From: Liriodendron chinense | Lineage: Eukaryota; Streptophyta; Magnoliopsida; Magnoliales; Magnoliaceae | Reading direction: 5' to 3' | Length of the DNA: 64,000 bases | Assembly (NCBI GenBank): GCA_003013855.2 | Contig: ML058586.1 | Location: 2,842,196 to 2,906,195, forward strand | Part shown: in pieces, positions 34,401-45,269 of the stretch | How the letters are laid out: the number at the start of each line of letters is the position of its first letter | Numbering within the stretch: the first letter of the stretch is position 1 | The notes under the pieces: model-generated | Told to the model about the DNA's origin: nothing | Databases searched by the model: none | What the model saw: only the letters and a program-made list of their open reading frames with translations | Translations under genes and position numbers: made by a program

Positions 34401-37400
34401 ACATTGGTGTTCCGGATGAGGTTGGACGGTTGGAGGTTCTTCGGATCCACACAAAGAATATGAAGCTTGCAGAAGATGTAAGACTCAACCTCTTGTATTG
34501 TTAAAAAAAAGAAGAAGAAGAGAGACACAGACTTTTCATTTTATTATGTTTTACTTCTAGCAGCTCATGTATAGATAGGGTAATATAAATATGTATGTAT
34601 CCTTTTTGCAGGTGGATCTAGAGAGAGTGGCAAAAGATACACATGGTTATGTAGGTGCTGATCTTGCTGCTCTTTGCACGGAGGCTGCTCTTCAGTGCAT
34701 TAGGGAGAAGATGGATGTTATTGACTTAGAAGACGAGACAATTGATGCTGAGGTTCTCAATTCGATGGCTGTAACAAATGAACACTTCCAAACTGCATTG
34801 GGTTCTTCAAACCCATCAGCATTGCGTGAAACAGTAAGCCTTGACTCAGAATTTGCCCACTCCCCCTCCCCCACTTTTCGTTGGTTGCAATCTGTTTTAG
34901 CTTTTGGAGGTAACCTGATCACAAGAGAATGAACTGTTGCTGGCAGGTTGTGGAGGTGCCTAATGTCTCATGGGAGGACATTGGTGGGTTGGACAATGTC
35001 AAACGGGAACTTCAAGAGGTATGGCTTTTCTTCTTTGATATTGGTAGGTAAAAAAATGCTGGTAAGGCGACATTTGGAACAGTGATTTGTGGCCCATGTG
35101 GAACTCATGGATTATTCACACGACTGCTGATTTTTTATCATCTAGTGCTATGTAACACATTGCTTTACACATAACATTGTGATAGTTTGTACAAATAGTC
35201 TTCATCAGTTGTTTGATAAATCAAAACCATTGCAACTACTTGTATGCACCAGTGATAAGAAATTTTTTGAGTTTACTGCCTGCTTTTACATATTGTTGTC
35301 TATGATGGTGGGCCAATTATGTCTTAATTGTGTGACCATTGGCAGACTGTGCAATACCCGGTTGAGCATCCTGAGAAGTTTGAGAAGTTTGGCATGTCTC
35401 CATCTAAAGGTGTCCTCTTCTATGGGCCTCCTGGCTGTGGTAAGACCCTCCTTGCAAAGGCCATTGCAAATGAGTGCCAGGCTAACTTCATAAGTATCAA
35501 GGGACCTGAGCTGCTGACTATGTGGTTTGGAGAGAGCGAGGCTAATGTGAGGGAGATATTTGACAAAGCTCGCCAATCGGCTCCATGCGTGCTTTTCTTT
35601 GACGAACTCGATTCAATTGCAACCCAGGTAATCTATGCTCTGTACTAATCTTATGGTGCACTCTGATGTTCCATTCAGGGAATCAAAACTGTCCTGGAGA
35701 GTGACTTAGCTGTCTACTAGAACCTGAATGTCATGTTCCAAATTGGTCAGAATCCATGCGTATATAATTTGTAAGGGATTTAACTTGGAATGGTGGTGGC
35801 TGTCCTTGAATGGTGGGAACCTGAGCATGCATTTGAAAATCGAGCATTGAGAATTCAAATTTCTAAGTGCCTATGGAATCCTGCCAGCTCTCCTTGAATG
35901 GTGGGAGATGATGAGGTTCGAACCACCAGCTCGCCATGCTCCCAAGATGCATTGAAATTATGCTCTTACTGATTCCCATTTTATTCATGATTTTTTTTTT
36001 TCCAGCGTGGAAGTTCTGTTGGAGATGCTGGTGGTGCTGCTGATAGAGTTCTTAATCAGCTACTGACAGAAATGGATGGGATGAATGCGAAGAAAACAGT
36101 TTTCATTATCGGCGCAACAAACAGGCCTGACATCATAGACCCAGCTCTGCTTAGGCCAGGTCGTTTGGATCAGTTGATATACATACCCCTACCGGATGAG
36201 GCCTCCCGTCTTCAAATCTTCAAATCATGCCTGCGGAAGTCTCCCGTCTCAAAGGATGTTGACCTTACAGCTCTGGCACGATATACTCACGGTTTTAGTG
36301 GGGCAGATATTACTGAGATCTGTCAGCGTTCTTGCAAATATGCAATCAGAGAGAATATAGAGAAGGCGAGTAAACTTTTCACCACTTTGGTCTTTACTTT
36401 CTTACATTTGACATATGCATGCATCAATGTCCATGTTATGTTTGACACATCTTCATGCATGGACGTGTTGATGTTGTTGCATGCATGGGATCCAATCCAC
36501 TCATCAGGTAGTTCCCACTCGTTAGTTGCCCCTGGTAACAAAATCCTATTCATGCATTACATGTCACCCATGGGGATGCGTTAGAACATGCATTACATGT
36601 CACCCATGGGGATGCATTAGAACAAGCCACTCTAAGGTGGTGGATCCCCCACCTTTTAGTTGGTCTGGTTAAAAAGAAATAATGATAAAAAAAAAATAAA
36701 AAAAATCAGGCTGTTGCAGTCATCTGATGGGCTAGACATGCAGGTTCTCTTTGCCATTTACTTTTCACCCACCATTTATTTGTGGAAGTGGGGTACACCT
36801 GATTAGTGGATTGGGCTAATTTGGGCCAAGACATTTACTTTTCCCCGTTAGATGGGAAGCCTGGATCTCACACTCATTTACTGCACGCCTTGTTGGCACG
36901 GAGAGTCACAGGTACCAGAAAAATGGTACTTGCAGAAGTGAGAGCTTAGCAGGGCAACCATCTATTATCCCATCTGTCGATTCAACTGTTGAGTATCTTG
37001 AAAGCAATACCACATTCAATTGCAGCTGAAATCCTTTAAACCCACTACAAAACTCTGCTTGTACTTTGATTAGAAATTATTTATCTTGAATCCTGATGGC
37101 TTGAATTTGCGCTTAACCTTTTGAAGTAAAACTGAAATAATGTTTTCTCCATCCTTGTTTATGGAATGCATGCGTGTGATTGCACAACAGTTTTCCTCAT
37201 TTTTTACTGCCTCTGGTCCACAGGACATCGAGAGGGAGCGGAAGAGGAGAGAGAATCCAGAAGCAATGGAGGAAGATGACACTGATGATGTCTCTGAGAT
37301 AAAGGCTGCCCATTTTGAGGAGTCGATGAAGTTTGCTCGCCGGAGTGTGAGCGATGCAGATATCCGCAAGTATCAGCTCTTTGCGCAGACTCTGCAGCAG

Positions 37401-37523
37401 TCCCGTGGGTTTGGTTCCGAATTCCGCTTCCCAGACCGTACAGAGAATGTTTCTGGCACTGGGGCCTCTGATCCCTTCTCAACGGCCGCAGCCACAGCGG
37501 ATGACGATGATCTTTATAACTAA
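31430..37523 (+). CDS. CDC48: CDC48/p97 AAA+ ATPase (nine exons, 817 aa)
   Basis: Exons: 31430-31485, 33123-33288, 33392-33620, 33711-34477, 34612-34833, 34947-35018, 35346-35627, 36006-36365, 37224-37523 (stop included). The product is the segregase that unfolds and extracts ubiquitinated proteins from membranes and complexes (ER-associated degradation, cell division, proteasome delivery), working as a hexamer with adaptors such as UFD1-NPL4 in cytosol and nucleus. Visible features: N domain (FSTAILERKKSPNRLVVDEA), D1 Walker A GPPGSGKT with K264, Walker B IDEID with E318, D2 Walker A GPPGCGKT with K537, Walker B FFDELDS with E591, and the C-terminal tail DDDLYN. Length is close to the usual 805-815 aa. 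The start was chosen because exon 1 (MGDPSSSATDRGQ) joins in frame to KGTKRDFST, with a leader as in other plant CDC48s. Seven introns are GT-AG; intron 8 begins with GC. Intron 1 is 1.6 kb. The protein looks intact and functional. Confidence 0.97.
36366..37223 (+). other. GC-AG intron 8 of CDC48
   Basis: The conserved peptide ...NIEK|DIERER requires the exon to end AAG at 36365. The next bases are GCGAGT, and the intron ends ...CCACAG at 37223. No GT donor within a few bases keeps the frame. AAG|GC..GT is the usual form of the minor GC-AG class recognised by U1 snRNA. The intron (858 bp) contains a 36-bp tandem duplication at 36551-36622. Confidence 0.88.
36551..36622 (+). repeat. 36-bp tandem duplication in CDC48 intron 8
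   Basis: catgcattacatgtcaccca plus tggggatgcRttagaa occurs twice back to back (36551-36586, 36587-36622) with one base different. Confidence 0.9.
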
Positions 37524-38400
37524 AAAACAAATACAGCTCAGTGGTGCTTTTATCTAGTCAATAGGAATCACGGCACCTGTCTAAACAGAGTGCTATCTGC
37601 TCCTTTGCGTGAGAGGAAGGTAGCAGTTTGCTTCATAGTCTTTTCCCCCCTTTTAACTTATATACTCTGTCTATGGATTTAATGAATTTCAGTTTTTTTT
37701 TTCTTTTCTTTTTCTTTTTTGTTTTTTTAAATTCTATGAGCTATCTGAAACATGTTCTCTCGTGGTCTTGTTGATATAACATGGGTTCTTGTAAACCCCA
37801 GCCTTATTGACCCAACACCCTAGTTCAGGTCCATTGGGTTGGGTAAAGGGTTGGAAAACTACAACCCTTCGTGTTGGGTTCGGGTTGAGCAAATTGACAT
37901 TGGGTTAGGATTCGGGTACGTTTAGGATTGGGCATTGAGGAATTCGGTTTCGGTTAGGGTCAGGTTGGGTTAGGATTGGGTCCTCTTTAGGTCGGGTAGG
38001 TTTGGGCTCGGTTCACCCTCAACTGATCCACCCTGCCTGGGTTACATCCCTCCACCAGATTGGGTCCCAGACCCGGGGTTCAGATATAAAATATCGTCCC
38101 AAATTGGTACTGCTTACGTACCGGCTGCTTTGGAACCGGTCCAAAAGAGTCTGATGTAGGGAGAACCAAAAAAAAAGGAGAAAAAAAATGAAAAGAAAAA
38201 GGAGGATTTTTAAAGCATGCATTGAAGTCAGTGCCGTTGTTTCTGGAGTTGGAGCTGGCCCACGTCAGTTTTTCGGTACCATTTCCATTAGATGTTGTTT
38301 CTCTGATTATGACAATCGTCCGGCTGCAACGGTTGTACCCTAATCCGTCTGGTATTACGAGAGAGCGGAGCTGTTGATGGCCCATAACGCATTCATGGTA
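37524..38400. repeat. CDC48 3' flank and GGGTTGGG-rich repeat
   Basis: The first about 250 bp should hold the CDC48 3' UTR; a T-rich tract with nearby 'aatgaa' at about 37680 could be near the poly(A) site. About 37795-38050 is a GGGTTGGG/GGTTCGGG-rich dispersed repeat like 11911-12203. No gene follows. Confidence 0.4.
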
Positions 38401-38579
38401 TAACGCCCCTAGATTAGAAGGATCTTAGCCCTTCAACAGATGGCCACCTGATATATGCAGGAGATTCAGTAGCAGTATCTGGCGGGCAAACACAGGCGTG
38501 GCACATATCTGGCGGGCAACCATGTGGTGTGTGTGGGTGTGTTAAAAAAAGAGATTTTCGTTGCCTTTGAGTGCGGGAG

Positions 38580-38850
38580 AAAATACATGGCCCCACCATG
38601 AGGTTCTCTATGTATAGGTGTGTATAAATGGAAAAAATATTAATTTTTAACTCAAACAAGCTTTTTATGACCCACAACAACCAATAACGACCCATGTTCA
38701 ACCTCAACTCTCTTTTGTAGTGCAGTCCACCTTTGCTATGGATATGCCTAAGTTTTGAGCCCATGCCATTAAATAGAAATCTGAATCCAATTGATGGAAT
38801 AGATTTGACATATATCTCACAGTGAGCCCTACAAACGTTGTCTGAAGACT
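38580..38850. repeat. Deleted foldback-type element
   Basis: 'ggccccaccatgagg' on the left and 'tgcagtccacctttgctatg' with 'ctcacagtgagccctacaaa' on the right are remnants of the family arms; the centre is shortened. The outer right end (gaagactgtttagtaggg) recurs inverted at 44922-44938. Confidence 0.45.
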
Positions 38851-38859
38851 GTTTAGTAG

Positions 38860-39930
38860 GGTCAGGTCTGTTGAGAGATTCAATTTTAACCTTTTATAAT
38901 TTTTTTTCCAGAGAGCTTCTTCCTTGGAAGCTTCCTTCATGTGATCCATCAACGTACGTCTATTGTGAGATTCTCTGGTATTATTTTCTCCATCATTATT
39001 TTTCTTTTGAAACTCTTCTTCTTTGAATCTTCTTCTATGCAATCCACTAGCACGTTTCTACGTACTATTTTCCGGTACTATTCACCTGGTGTTCCATTCT
39101 CCAAAGAAATGATAGTAAGAGTTTTTTTCTTAAATATTTTGTCAGGAGTACTCATTGGCCTTTCATCTACAATATCAACATAAGAAGTAAGAAGATAGAT
39201 AATAGTTCTAACCTCTTTTATTAGAGTTGTATACCAAACATATTAATAAAATCATAAATCTCTTTAGTGCCATCTTTGAACTAATCACCATTCTTATTAG
39301 ATGACAACCACGGCCCTTAATACATGATAACAACGAACATTCCTGCATGAAAATCATGACCCTTAATACATGGCAACCATAACCTTATTATTTTTATAAG
39401 CATAATAAGCCCTCTCTTTTTCTTAGGTGTACTTATATCTTTTTCCGGCCCATCTTATGCTATTATGTTAGGGAGTGTGTATAAAAAATAAAGTTTCTTG
39501 TACAAGGGTGATGACTCAAAATGTGCCATTGTGAACAATGAAATTACATACTAATACTTGTAGTTAAAATACACAAGATTACAAAGACAAAATCAAATGA
39601 ATATAATATGAGAATGAATATTGTGTACCCTGGGCATAGTTGTGGATCACTCCTGCCACACACTATCAAAGACAATGAAGATGTCCTGGCTTATATCCTT
39701 TTCTTCTAAACAAAATCTAAATTTTTAGATACCATTGTATCTTGAGAAAATGAGGTATGCAACTATTGTCCAAGGGACTAAGAGAGGAGTGCACACCTTC
39801 ATAGTCATTTGAATATAGTATATCGTGATATTGAGCATGTTGTTCAGAGTGCTGTTAAATCTATTCCCTTTCATGAATTCGAGTTCGTAAATTTGAATGA
39901 GCAACACACAACAGTGGATCTTGATTTAGG
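38860..39930. other. AT-rich gene-free stretch
   Basis: There are no recognisable genes, RNA genes or repeat termini. A loose repetition of 'gacaacca..gcccttaatacatg' occurs at 39300-39380. Confidence 0.35.
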
Positions 39931-39944
39931 GATGGATTGCTTAT

Positions 39945-40092
39945 GCACCGAGACATGATACAACAATGGACAGTTGCAAGCGGCTATATTTTCTTTTGCT
40001 GGATAGCAAAAACTGCACAAATATCCCCAAGCTATCAACGAATGCATCGAAGCATGTTCCAATGGTCGACAGTTGTGAGCGACCATCTTTTT
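39945..40092 (+). repeat. 99-bp tandem array, left part
   Basis: Units begin 'gcaccgagacatg' (39945) and 'gcatcgaagcatg' (40044), 99 bp apart, with shared 'gacagttg', 'ggatagc' and 'atatccccaa..atcaac'. The second unit is cut by the LTR retrotransposon and resumes at about 43319. Confidence 0.75.
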
Positions 40093-40715
40093 TGGTGCAG
40101 GCATAGACATGGTAAGATCGATCACCGTCTCTCACACAAGATACCTACTTCGAATCCACAAAGCTACTAGGACTCCTCAATCAATCTTCCTCGAATCCAC
40201 GAGTTGATATCTCAAATCCATGAGACCAATCTTTGAACCCACGAGACCAATCTTTGAATCCATGAATAATAAAAGATTAAAAGTATGAGATTTTCATTAA
40301 TCAAAGTAAAAGATGTCCTTAACAACGAATTAAACAAGCTATTTAAAGATAAAACTAACCCTAGAAACACCAAAAGCGGTAATTAGAAAACAAATAAAAA
40401 AATTTGCATAAATATGTGTAACAGATCCTGCATCGTCGGGCTCCCGATGAGGTGTGGTTGGGACGATCGAAAACCCTCAAAATTGTCTAGAGGTAAAATC
40501 TGGTTTTTTGGACTAGTTTCGGGCGACCGAGTTGGTCTGTCAGGCGCTCAAAAAGTGCTTCGGGTGACCGAACTTCTCATAAATAGTCCAACAAGTTTTT
40601 TCTAACTTTCTAGGAGAGGTTTCGGGCAACCGAACAATGCACTCTCTTCTTAGGCTTCTTCCTCTAGTTCGTCCTTTGGTCCTTCGTTCCTCGATCAGGG
40701 GGTTCTCGTGCTACA
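40093..40715 (-). repeat. 3' LTR of the retrotransposon
   Basis: It shares with 42661-43314 the sequences 'agatcgatcacc.tctctc', 'aaaagatgtccttaacaacg', 'aattaaac.agctatttaaag' and 'tcgatcagggggttctcgtg'. The minus-strand start TGTAGCAC is canonical. Confidence 0.85.
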
Positions 40716-40887
40716 TTAGACTCCCCCACTTGAAGAAAACTCGTCCTCGAGTTTCGCTTCGACCTTGGGTCTCGAATCACGTCCAACGTCAGTACTAGAT
40801 GTAAGGTAGTGGCTTTCTCTGGCAGTGTATGGAGCGCACACTTTTCTTCCTCATGTCTGGATCCTCTTCTAACACAGTTCATTGTAA

Positions 40888-42640
40888 GGAGAGACTGTCC
40901 ATCTACTTTAAAAGTTTTAGGAATCTCCTTCAGGATTATTAGGGCGAGAACAATCCTCCTCCCATCTTTGGTAAATGTAATGGTGTTATCTCATCTGCGA
41001 TGTACGGCATCTCGATCAAATTTCCAAGGCCGTCCAAGTATCATGTGACATGCGTCCATATCTACGACGTCACACAACACTTGGTCCTTATATATCTTGC
41101 TGATCGAAAATGAGATGAGGCATTGGTCTTTAACCGTTGTAACATTGTCCTTTTGAATCCAACTGATCATGTATGACGAGGGATGCGGCATGGTCTTAAG
41201 TTTCAGTTTCTCCACTATCGTATGTGATACAATATTTTCACAACTACCACCATCAATGATAACATCACAAATCTCTCCACCCACTGTGCACCTTGTGCGG
41301 AAGAGATTGTGGCGCTGGGCGTTGGTCTCCACATTCATCATATATGCCTTCCTCTGTATGATCAGGAACACACCCCGATATCCAAGAATCCATTCAATCC
41401 CTTCTTCGTCATTCTCAGCATGCTCAGTTTCGTTATTTTCTGAATCATCCCGTGCCTCTTCTTCAGTGATGGCTAAATTAGCCACTGGTATCTGCGGGCA
41501 TGTGTTTGATACGTGGCTCGCCTGTCCGCACTTGAAACAATGATAAGGCTAAGCCGACCGTAGGGATTTGGAATCTTACTCGGACTCGGCACAATTGTTG
41601 CACGTTGTGGTCTTGTAGGACCACTTCTCGATGCATGGGCTGCGACCACTGTGGGTTGAGAGCAATCATCAATAGGTTCTCTTCCCTTGGACAGGGATGA
41701 ATCTTGATCGGGACTCATCGTGGGGGCAACAGTCGTAGGGTAGGCAAGTGCAGGGGCCCTCGCCAATTGTGACTCTACACAAGTAGCGAGTTGGGATTCT
41801 TCCACCATTGTTCAAACCGGACACAGTTGAACTTGGTCCTGGATCGTGGACCTTAAGCTGTTGATGAACCTTGCGGCTTTCTGGGCGTCACTCTCCGATA
41901 ACTCGTTGTGTCATCAGATGATCAAATTAGGCTAAATATTCGGCGATAGATCGATTGCCCTGTTTGAAGTTCTGGTATTGTTGGAACAATATTTTCTCAT
42001 AGTCGCTGGGCAAAAATCGGGATCACAACAAATGCTTCATACACCATGAACGGATGGAAAGTTTGTTGTGGCGAGCGCCCGTGATCTGCAGTTGTTCCCA
42101 CCACGTAGAGGCACCCAATTTGAACTTGTACACAACAAGTTTCACTTATAAGTCACTTGTAAGTCCTCTGGAATGCCCATATAGTCGAAGTATATTTCAA
42201 TTTTGGCTAACCAATCGAGAAAATTCTCTATATTGAGTAGCCCGTTAAATCTGGGTAGATCACCCTTACCTTGGAATCCTCTGTCGGTGCGATCAACGCG
42301 TGCATTTCTGACTGTGGGCTGTCAGAACACCAAAATTTTGATTTCATCATCACTAGATCTGACATCTTCTATAATAGCCCAATGGTTGGCTATCGGCGAT
42401 GCTCTGTGAACAATGTTGTGACACAGTAAAGCTATCGTAGGAGGTCGGATATTGTTAGGAACTTAGGGTGGGGCGAGCGTTACAACGAGACGGTCGAACG
42501 AGCTTGCAGTCTTTGCATAGATTGAATGTGTTCCCGTCAGAAATCTCTGAACTCCACTAATGTCAGAGGTTGATCCCTTAGATCACTATCTATGAGGTTG
42601 TTGTCATTGCTTGCACTAAAAGTCATATTCTCGAGGGTTT
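40888..42640 (-). pseudogene. Gag-protease remnant of the LTR retrotransposon
   Basis: An uninterrupted minus-strand frame (41485-40991) encodes a retropepsin-like domain with VIIDGGSCENIVS (the D-G-G/D-S-G active site) and, downstream, MILGRPWKFDRDAV, the usual protease end in plant gypsy elements. After a stop the frame resumes with FTKDGRRIVLALIILKEIP, the protease-RT linker. Upstream is the Gag zinc knuckle C-F-K-C-G-Q-A-S-H-V-S-N-T-C (about 41550-41509). The Gag region above 41570 is broken by several stops. No polymerase follows. Confidence 0.8.
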
Positions 42641-42660
42641 TCCTCGCTCTGATACCAACT

Positions 42661-43314
42661 TAGCGTATGCGTAGACGTAGTGAGATCGATCACCATCTCT
42701 CTCACAAGATAACTACTCCGAATCCACAGAGCTACTGGGACTCCTCGACCAGTCTTCCTCGAATCTACGAGGGGATATCTCGAATCTACGAAGAATAAAA
42801 GACTAAAAGTTTGAAGTTTTCATTAATCAAAGCAAAAGATGTCCTTAACAACGAATTAAACATGCTATTTAAAGAGCAAACTAACTCTAGAAACCCTAAA
42901 AACATAATTAGAAGGAGTTCTAAGCAAACTAGGAAACAAATTAGAAAATTCAAGCAAATCTGCGCAATAGATCATGCATTGTCGGGTGCCCGATGAGGCG
43001 TTGTCGGGTGACCGAAAGTCCTCAAAATCACCCAGAGGTAAATTCTGGTTTTCTGGACCAGTTTCGGGTGATTGAGATGGTCTGTTGGGCACTTGAACAG
43101 TACGTCGGGCGACCGAACTGCTCAAAATAAGTCCAGCAAGTTTATTTATTTATTTATTATTATTTTTTTTTCTGACTTTCTGTGAGAGATTTCGGGCGAC
43201 TGAACAATACAGTCTCCTCTTGGGCTTCTTTCTTTGGTCCGTCCTTTGGCCCTTGTTCTTCTTGTCTGTCCTTTGGTCCTTCTTCGTCCTCGATCAGGGG
43301 GTTCTCGTGCTACA
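42661..43314 (-). repeat. 5' LTR of the retrotransposon
   Basis: Partner of 40093-40715. It is 31 bp longer, mainly from an A/T-rich insertion near 43143-43170. Its inner edge is 3 nt from the primer-binding site. Confidence 0.85.
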
Positions 43315-43800
43315 TCAATTTTGCTTGTTGGATAGCGAAAACTGGATAAATATTTTTGGGCCATCAACCAATGCACTAAGACGTGTTCCAATAGTCGACA
43401 GTTGTGAGTGACCATCTTTCCACTTTCTAGATAGCGAAGATTGTATGTATATCCTCGGGCCATCAACCAATGCACTTAGATGTGTTCCAACGGTTAATAG
43501 TTGTGACCATATCTTTTCACTTGTTGAATAACAAAAATTGTATAGATATCCTTGGGCCATTAACCAATGCATCGAGATATGATCAAATGGTCAACAGTTG
43601 TGAGCGTTCATCTTTTCACTTGCTGGATAATAAAGATTGTATAGATATCCCCAAACCATGAACCAATGCACCGAAACATAAGCCAATAGTCAACAAGTTC
43701 TATGAGTGGCCATCTTTTCACTTGTTACATAGTGAGGACTATACAGATATCCCTGACTCATCAACCCATGCACCGTATCATGATCCTTTAGTTCACTTCA
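43315..43800 (+). repeat. 99-bp tandem array, right part
   Basis: Units start at about 43373, 43472, 43569, 43668 and 43770 (spacing 99, 97, 99, 102), each opening 'atgcac...gtgttccaa' and containing 'gtcaacagttgtgag', 'ccatcttttcactt' and 'gtatagatatcc'. Identity between units is moderate. Because the period is a multiple of three, a 33-residue repeat appears in a minus-strand frame, but it is not supported as protein. Confidence 0.8.
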
Positions 43801-44920
43801 CTTTGTCATTATTTAATTTAATGGATTTGCTACTATATTGTCTTAACAACCATGACCCTTAATGAATGACAACCACAACATACATTATATAATGATGAGC
43901 CATTTCATTTAAACCCTGACTTCATCAGCCTACATTATATAATAATGAACCATTTTATACAAAAAATTACTCAACATTCATACAAAAAATAGTTATTTAT
44001 ATATAAAAAAATCATAATCCTTTTTATTATATGAAAAATATTTCATCTTATAAATATACACAACCACAAATATACAAACATACAGAAAAATTAAGCCCAA
44101 TATCTAATGCTCTTTCTTCTTCTTTATGCGATAATATCTCCTTATGGCAAGTTTACTTGTCATCTTCTTCCTCTTCTGTGGGATTGGGACATCTGACTAG
44201 GTACGTAGTTCCTTTATTTCCTCCGCTTCTTCACTACTATTCTTCTTATTTTTCTCTTTAAAATTTCTTAGTCCTTTCAACTTCCTAAGGTGTTGAAGAT
44301 AATCAAATGAGAGGGTTTGTCTAAATTTAGGGATATATTCATGTATAACAAAATACAAACTAATAAAATTAGTCCAAAAAGAAAAAGAAAAAAGTACATA
44401 AGCAATATGAACACTCGCATGTATATATATTTTAAACTTATAAGTTGAAATTCAATAGTCTTATTATTACATAAAAAGTCAATAAACTTCATCATGTACA
44501 CGCAGTAATCATTCATGTCTGTTTGCTTTGGGGTATTCTTCATCATCACAACATTTTATTGAATCTCCCAACAAGAATTCCCAGAGAACATGTCGTTAAA
44601 GAATGGAACGCCGAAAAATGGAATTGCTGGAGAGTGATGGTGGGTTCCACAGTGTTAACAGCTAGCTACAAGGCTTACTCAAAACAGCCACGAGATTTGC
44701 TCTTGACTAGCTGTTCTACCTTCATTCAGTTACCATGTATAGAATATTCGGTTCCTATCTTGTAAGATCAGTTATTGTATAATCCCTGTATATATTACAC
44801 TTAGATGGAATGAAAAGACACAAAAATTCCAAACTTAACACACAGAGGTTCGAAGGAAGAAGAGGGGTCTTTGAAAAATAAAAAAAAATTGAAATGGGTC
44901 CTCCACCGACTTGGCCCCCT
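43801..44920. other. AT-rich gene-free stretch
   Basis: Very AT-rich around 43930-44100 and 44330-44480. Only 'acattatataat.atgarcca' is repeated (43882 and 43933). No supported gene. Confidence 0.35.
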
Positions 44921-44921
44921 A

Positions 44922-45260
44922 CTAAACAGTCTTCTGGCACTATCTGTGGGCCCCACCATGAGGTATGTGTCAAATCTACTCAAATCTATTAGATTCAAAA
45001 TTTAATTTAAGTGTACGGGCACGAGAATGAGGCACATCCGTAGAAAATGTGGACCTCATCATAGAAAAGAGTTGAGATTGAATGACCATTATTATCGATT
45101 GTTGTGAGCCACAAAGAACATGGATCAAGTTGAAATTAGTATTTTTTCCTAAAATTGTGGGTCATGAAGAGAATGACTAGATTTGATCTTACCTCAAGTG
45201 AGACCAATCACAACTTGATGGGCCCATGTCATGCACAGGGATGGGTCCTTTATCCTCTCT
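44922..45260. repeat. Partial foldback-type element
   Basis: The sequence cctactaaacagtcttc with 'tgtgggccccaccatgaggt' opens the stretch, and 'ttgtgagccacaaagaacat' and 'cacaacttgatgggcccatg' follow. It matches the outer sequence of the element at 38580-38850 in opposite orientation. Confidence 0.45.
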
Positions 45261-45269
45261 AGCACTCGA

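Larger units (their letters stand above)
40093..43314 (-). mobile_element. Ty3/gypsy-like LTR retrotransposon, internally deleted
   Basis: Two direct repeats (40093-40715 and 42661-43314) flank 1.95 kb. The minus strand begins each LTR with TGTAGCACGAG. A primer-binding site, TGGTATCAGAGC (complementary to initiator tRNA-Met), lies at 42657-42646, 3 nt inside the upstream LTR. A purine tract, AAGTGGGGGAG, lies at 40733-40723 just before the downstream LTR. The interior carries Gag and protease remnants but no reverse transcriptase, RNase H or integrase, so it could move only with help. The LTRs differ by many substitutions and indels, so the insertion is old. It interrupts the 99-bp tandem array; its TSD is not clear. 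Confidence 0.88.

Noticed and set aside
34124..34528. Minus-strand 134-codon frame inside CDC48
   Set aside because: Antisense shadow of CDC48 exon 4.
35890..35935. tRNA-like 'ggttcgaaccaccag' in CDC48 intron 7
   Set aside because: It resembles a B box, but no cloverleaf, A box at correct spacing or acceptor stem is present.
40086..43319. TSD of the LTR retrotransposon (tcttt / tcaat)
   Set aside because: Only three of five bases agree, so I do not claim it. The insertion is supported by the interrupted array instead.
43315..43572. Minus-strand frame with a 33-residue internal repeat
   Set aside because: The repeat in the translation is just the 99-bp DNA period being divisible by three. 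Other units of the array break the frame.
39945..43800. CRISPR-like array or centromeric satellite interpretation of the 99-bp repeats
   Set aside because: There is no short repeat/unique spacer alternation, units are diverged throughout, and only about seven units exist. An ordinary local tandem repeat in a plant genome.
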